A stretch of 64,000 nucleotides of DNA from Hydrogenophaga sp. BPS33 (lineage in GTDB: Bacteria; Pseudomonadota; Gammaproteobacteria; Burkholderiales; Burkholderiaceae_C): contig NZ_CP044549.1 of NCBI RefSeq assembly GCF_009859475.1, positions 868,001 through 932,000 on the forward strand, in the 5' to 3' direction. Below the pieces are notes generated by a model. It worked only from the letters and a program-made list of their open reading frames with translations, had not been told where the DNA came from and made no database searches. The position numbers were made by a program, and so were the translations under genes. Position 1 is the first letter of the stretch, and the number at the start of each line of letters is the position of its first letter. Positions 60,733-64,000 of the stretch are shown in pieces.

Positions 60733-61476
60733 ATGGGACAGTTCATCGACGTGCCGTCGCGCGACGGCCAAACCTTTCAGGCCTGGTTCGAAACGCCTGA
60801 CGCCTCCACTGGCGCTGCGCGGCCTGCGCTGGTGTTCCTGGCCGAGGCCTACAACCTCAACGACTGGGCACGCGCCGAAGCGGCACGCTACGCGGCTCAG
60901 GGCTACACCGTGCTGGCGCCCGACCTCTACTGGCGCATCCAGCCGCATCAGTACATGCCGTACTCCAGCGAGTCGCAGGCGCGCGCACGAAGCATCTACG
61001 CGCAACTGGATTACGACGCCGCCGTCGACGACTGCGGCGCGTGCATCGACTTTCTGCGGCAACGGCCCGATGCGAACGGCAAGGTGGGTGTGGTCGGCTT
61101 CTGCATCGGAGGCAAGCTCGCCTTGCTGAGCGGTGCACGCGAATCGGCGGACGCCGTGGCGGGCTTCTACAGCATCGACCTGGAGGCGCACTTCGTCGAA
61201 GTGCCCCGCATCGCCTGCCCGGCGCTGTTCCACTTTGGCGAGACCGACGCCCGGGTGCCCGTGGCGTATGCCGACGAGATTCGTGCGCACAGCCGCGCGG
61301 GGCAGGATGTTGGCGTGCCCGTCTACGCGCAGGCGGGCCACGCCTTCTGCCGCTATGGCCAACCGCCGTACCATGAGGCCGCTGCCACGCTGGCCACGCA
61401 GCGCACCTGGGACCTTTTTGCCCGCGCGCTGCACACCACCGCCACAGCCAAACCCCCCGTCAGGACCACCGCATGA
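60733..61476 (+). CDS. Dienelactone hydrolase family alpha/beta-hydrolase, 247 aa
   Basis: Full DLH fold with Cys124 (GFCIGGKL), Asp172 (ETDARVP) and His203 (AGHAFCRYG) as the catalytic triad. Typical length. ATG 60733. Hydrolyses a lactone or a thioester-like substrate. In this operon a carboxymethylenebutenolide is unlikely, so the role may be in organosulfur ester hydrolysis (inference). Overlaps the cupin start by 4 bases. Confidence 0.9.
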   Translation: MGQFIDVPSRDGQTFQAWFETPDASTGAARPALVFLAEAYNLNDWARAEAARYAAQGYTVLAPDLYWRIQPHQYMPYSSESQARARSIYAQLDYDAAVDDCGACIDFLRQRPDANGKVGVVGFCIGGKLALLSGARESADAVAGFYSIDLEAHFVEVPRIACPALFHFGETDARVPVAYADEIRAHSRAGQDVGVPVYAQAGHAFCRYGQPPYHEAAATLATQRTWDLFARALHTTATAKPPVRTTA

Positions 61477-62081
61477 ACCTCCGAGCCGAAAGACAACAAC
61501 GCGTCCAGGAAACGGTCGCCTCCATCATGGCGCTGTTCCAGGGCCAGGAGCCCAATCGCGAGCTGCTCAAGCTCGCCTCGCAGCAAATGCAGCGCCTGGC
61601 GCAGGCCAGCGACCTGTTCCCACTGAGCGACTTTCCGCCGCCATCGCCCGCGTCCGGCACGACGTCGTCGCGTTACCTGCTGAGCGAACAGCCCGACCGC
61701 CAGTTCGCGCTCTATCTCAACACCATCATTCCGGGCAAGTCCACGCAGCCGCACAACCATGGCACCTGGGCAGTGATCGTTGCCCTGAGCGGGCAGGAGC
61801 TCAACCGCCTCTACCGTCGAACGGACGACGGCAGCGTGGAGGGACGCGGCACGCTGGAGCTCGAACGCGAGTTGATCGTGCAGCCGGGCCAACCCATCGA
61901 GTTCATGCCGCAGGACATCCACAGCATCCACGTGGATGGCAAGGAGACGGTGCGCCACCTGCACTTCTACGGGCGGGCCTTGGACACCTTGACCGACCGC
62001 ATCGGCTTCGACCTGGAGAAGGGCACCGTGCACAACTACAACCGCAACTTCATGCGGCCCACGGTGGGGAGTGATATGTGA
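61473..62081 (+). CDS. Cysteine-dioxygenase-type cupin (thiol dioxygenase family), 202 aa
   Basis: CDO/3-mercaptopropionate dioxygenase type: PHNHGTWAVI (His94, His96) and MPQDIHSIHV (His150), the three-His Fe site; an alpha-helical N-terminus about 50 residues long. Oxidises a thiol such as cysteine, 3-mercaptopropionate or a related acid to a sulfinate. The pairing with a rhodanese and a CysB-like regulator supports organosulfur use. Last gene of the plus-strand operon; a strong hairpin follows. Confidence 0.88.
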   Translation: MNLRAERQQRVQETVASIMALFQGQEPNRELLKLASQQMQRLAQASDLFPLSDFPPPSPASGTTSSRYLLSEQPDRQFALYLNTIIPGKSTQPHNHGTWAVIVALSGQELNRLYRRTDDGSVEGRGTLELERELIVQPGQPIEFMPQDIHSIHVDGKETVRHLHFYGRALDTLTDRIGFDLEKGTVHNYNRNFMRPTVGSDM

Positions 62082-62097
62082 ACTCCCCCCTGCGCTG

Positions 62098-62157
62098 ATG
62101 CACTGAGAGCTCCCCCCTGCGCCGCTATCGCGGCGCAGGGGGGAGCTCTCAGTGCAT
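62098..62157. terminator. Perfect 28-base-pair hairpin between convergent genes (bidirectional terminator)
   Basis: Arms 62098-62125 and 62130-62157 are perfectly complementary over 28 bases, with the loop TATC. Placed between the convergent ends of the cupin (62081) and the LysR gene (62173), so it could stop both. The block CTCCCCCCTGCGC of the left arm also occurs just before it (from 62083) as a direct repeat. Unusually long and perfect for a terminator; no T-run is evident. Confidence 0.75.
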
Positions 62158-62172
62158 GGTGTTCCGAGTGGT

Positions 62173-63090
62173 TCAGCCTTCCATCGCGCTCTCGACGACC
62201 TGGCGCGTCAGGTGCGGCTCGAGCATCTCGATGAAGTCGTAGGCGTAGTCGCGCAGGTAGTTCTTGCGGTGCAGGACCACGTAGGTCGCGTTGTCGGCAA
62301 AGAGGTGGCTCACCGGAATGGCGCGCAGGCCCGGATCGCGCGCCGGGTCGAACACGATCGCCGGAAGAATCGACACGCCCAGCCCGTGTTCGACGTAGGC
62401 CTTGACCACATCGGCGTTGGGCGCACGCAGGAACGACGGCATGTCCAGGCCCTTGGCGCGCAACGCGTTCACCACGTCCGTGCCGGTCTTGGACGGCTCG
62501 TACAACACCATCTGGTACTGCGCAATGTCGGCCAGCGACGGTTGATCGATCGTCAGGAGCGGGTGCCCAGGTGGTACCAGCAGGATCCGCTTGTAGGTGT
62601 GGCAGGCGATGGCCTGCAGTTCGGCCGTGAGCTTGCCCATCGAACTCAGGATACCGATGTCGGCGTTGGCCGCATTCAACGTCTCGATGGTCTGGCGTCC
62701 ACCGCCCTGGCTCACGGTGATGCGCACGTTCGGGTACTTCCTGATGAACGCCTGCAACACGCGCGGCAATGTGAAGCGCGCCTGGGTGTGGCTGGCTGCA
62801 ATGACCAGGCTGCCACTGTGATCTTGTGAGCGGTGGCGTCCGATCTCCTTGATCTCGGCGATCTCCTTGAGCGAGCGACGGGCATGTTCGATGACCGCCG
62901 CACCTTCGCTGGTGATGCCCGTGAACCGGTTCCGCTGCCGCGTAAAAATGGCAAACCCCAGCTCCTCTTCCAGTTGCCGAATCTGCGTGCTGATGCCCGG
63001 CTGGGAAGTGTGCAGTGCCTGCGCCGCCTTGGAGACGTTCAGGTCCATTTGCGCGACTTCGCAGACGTAGCGAAGTTGTTGGATATTCAT
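62173..63090 (-). CDS. CysB/Cbl-like LysR-family regulator, 305 aa
   Basis: Strong CysB-type pattern: MNIQQLRYVCEVAQMDLNVSKAAQALHTSQPGISTQIRQLE, in which NVSKAAQALHTSQPGIST is the recognition helix, and GSLVIAASHTQARFTLPRVLQAFI, then DVVKAYVEHGLGVSILP and RDYAYDFIEMLEPHLT. CysB regulates sulfur assimilation using O- or N-acetylserine. Convergent with the sulfur-like operon. ATG 63090. It overlaps nothing; the racemase-like gene begins 5 bases away on the same strand. Confidence 0.93.
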   Translation of the reverse strand: MNIQQLRYVCEVAQMDLNVSKAAQALHTSQPGISTQIRQLEEELGFAIFTRQRNRFTGITSEGAAVIEHARRSLKEIAEIKEIGRHRSQDHSGSLVIAASHTQARFTLPRVLQAFIRKYPNVRITVSQGGGRQTIETLNAANADIGILSSMGKLTAELQAIACHTYKRILLVPPGHPLLTIDQPSLADIAQYQMVLYEPSKTGTDVVNALRAKGLDMPSFLRAPNADVVKAYVEHGLGVSILPAIVFDPARDPGLRAIPVSHLFADNATYVVLHRKNYLRDYAYDFIEMLEPHLTRQVVESAMEG

Positions 63091-63094
63091 CGAG

Positions 63095-64000
63095 CTACCT
63101 CACAGCACCCCGCGCGTCCACGCGGATCACGCGTTCCACCGTCCCCTCCACCAAACCGCCGCGCACGCCCAGCAGCACGTCGTGCAGGTTGACCGTCGGG
63201 TCGCAATGCCCTGGCACGAGCCAGACCGTGTCGCCCAGTGATGGGAGCGGATGGCCGGCATGGGCTGCGCGCAGCACACCGTGTTCGTCACCGCCGTTGG
63301 CGAACACCAACCCCGGTGGGCTCCAGACCATGGGCATGCCGCTGTCGATGGCGTGGCTCTTGTGTCCCGCATCGCATACCGCGTGTTGCGGGCCACGGCT
63401 CATCACCTGGGTTTTCAGGAACAGCGCGTGTTCGAACAGCGGCGCCAGCGGCGCGGCCTCGTTGCGGGCGTAGTCCGCGTCCATGAACAGGTAGGAGCCC
63501 ACCTGCAACTCGCCCCAGACGCGGCTGGCGGTCTCCAGCGTGAAGGTGCCGGTGCCCGCGCCGGTGATCAGCGGCACCTCGAAGCCCGCGGCCAACAGGC
63601 GCTCGCGGGTGAGCGCGGCTCCCCAGGCCGCTTCGGCGATGGCCCGCGCGCGCTCGGCCGGGTCGCGCCGGTGCTGGGCGCCGCCGTGGTAGGCCTGAAG
63701 CCCACCAAAACGCAGCACCGGATGTTGCGCAATCAGCCGCACCAGATCCACCGCCGCTTCGCCAGGGGGCACGCCGCACCGGCCCTGGCCCACGTCGATC
63801 TCCACGAGCACGTCGATGCGCGCTTCGCCGTCCACCCGCGCGGCGGTCAAGGCCTCCACCAGGCGCGTCACGCCCACGGCGTTGTCCACCGCGATGCCAA
63901 AGCGCGTCGGCAGCTCGCGCACCGCCCGCGCCAGGCGCTCCAGCTTGGCCTGGGCGATCACCTGGTTGGTGATGGTGATGTCGGTCACGCCGGCCAGGGC
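63095..64000 (-). CDS. D-threonine aldolase/DSD1-like PLP enzyme, 5' part cut by window edge
   Basis: Alanine racemase-type PLP barrel plus D-serine dehydratase-like domain: VEIDVGQGRCGVPPG, GGLQAYHGGAQH, VPLITGAGTGTF and the metal-binding PGHCDPTVNLHD (His and Cys). The reading frame stays open to 64000 with ALAG-V-TDITITNQ, so the N-terminus with the PLP Lys lies beyond the edge. An internal GTG at 63988 is not the true start. Either D-threonine/D-hydroxyamino acid cleavage or racemisation; downstream of the CysB-like gene. Confidence 0.85.
   Translation of the reverse strand, partial: ALAGVTDITITNQVIAQAKLERLARAVRELPTRFGIAVDNAVGVTRLVEALTAARVDGEARIDVLVEIDVGQGRCGVPPGEAAVDLVRLIAQHPVLRFGGLQAYHGGAQHRRDPAERARAIAEAAWGAALTRERLLAAGFEVPLITGAGTGTFTLETASRVWGELQVGSYLFMDADYARNEAAPLAPLFEHALFLKTQVMSRGPQHAVCDAGHKSHAIDSGMPMVWSPPGLVFANGGDEHGVLRAAHAGHPLPSLGDTVWLVPGHCDPTVNLHDVLLGVRGGLVEGTVERVIRVDARGAVR

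Noticed and set aside
1..64000. CRISPR arrays, tRNA or rRNA genes, integrases, transposases
   Set aside because: No regularly spaced direct repeats, cloverleaf-like sequences or transposase/integrase motifs were recognised by eye.

Overview
The window is high-GC DNA packed with catabolic genes. It holds seven Bug-type (TctC) tricarboxylate-family binding proteins, which are typical of Burkholderiales. Together with the FadR-type GntR, LysR and CysB-like regulators this points to a betaproteobacterium, probably Comamonadaceae-like (for example Hydrogenophaga, Variovorax or Acidovorax). That is inference from family content; there is no rRNA or phylogenetic marker here. No tRNA, rRNA, CRISPR array, integrase or insertion sequence was recognised.

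Layout. (1) 1-9870, minus strand: a CaiB/BaiF CoA-transferase, an alpha-methylacyl-CoA racemase, two binding proteins, a PanE-like reductase, a P450 redox chain (FAD ferredoxin reductase, 2Fe-2S ferredoxin, P450), an SDR and a partial EthD-like gene. (2) 10038-10922, plus: a lone double-hotdog MaoC hydratase. (3) 32097 down to 10933, minus: a long run starting with an AMP-forming acyl-CoA ligase, then CoA-transferases, an FAD monooxygenase, acyl-CoA dehydrogenases, an enoyl-CoA hydratase, a 3Fe-4S ferredoxin, a DUF35/thiolase-like pair, an NDP-forming acyl-CoA synthetase, an SDR, a two-gene acyl-CoA dehydrogenase, an EthD-P450 fusion and an SDR. (4) 32309-36197, plus: a gentisate-type ring-cleavage operon (isocitrate-lyase-like lyase, bicupin dioxygenase, fumarylacetoacetase-type hydrolase, PrpF-like isomerase) with a convergent LysR gene. 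(5) 45927 down to 37186, minus: enoyl-CoA hydratase, ligase, CoA-transferase, enoyl-CoA hydratase, an acyl-CoA dehydrogenase pair, a binding protein and a GntR regulator. (6) 46294-56137: a second copy of the MaoC / NDP-forming synthetase / DUF35 / thiolase-like / SDR / dehydrogenase-pair cassette, arranged divergently, carrying its own GntR gene and bordered by FadR-like operators. (7) 56147-64000: a SPOR membrane protein, a decayed beta-lactamase-family gene, and a probable organosulfur module (binding protein, four-domain rhodanese, dienelactone-hydrolase-like protein, thiol-dioxygenase-like cupin, CysB-like LysR and a D-threonine-aldolase-like enzyme cut by the window edge).

How the genes may work together (inference). 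An acid is taken up or sensed through Bug proteins, hydroxylated by P450 or flavin monooxygenases, and activated by CoA ligases or CoA-transferases. If methyl-branched it is epimerised by the racemase. It is then dehydrogenated by two-subunit acyl-CoA dehydrogenases, hydrated by MaoC or crotonase enzymes and oxidised by SDRs. Cleavage may be by a Cys-less thiolase-like/DUF35 pair, as in the Ltp2-type retro-aldol step of steroid side-chain degradation. No steroid-nucleus genes are visible, so the substrate is unknown. The strongest new signals are a dyad operator (TGGT-N3-ACCA) at two promoter regions around a GntR gene, the P450 fusion, and the duplicated cassettes.
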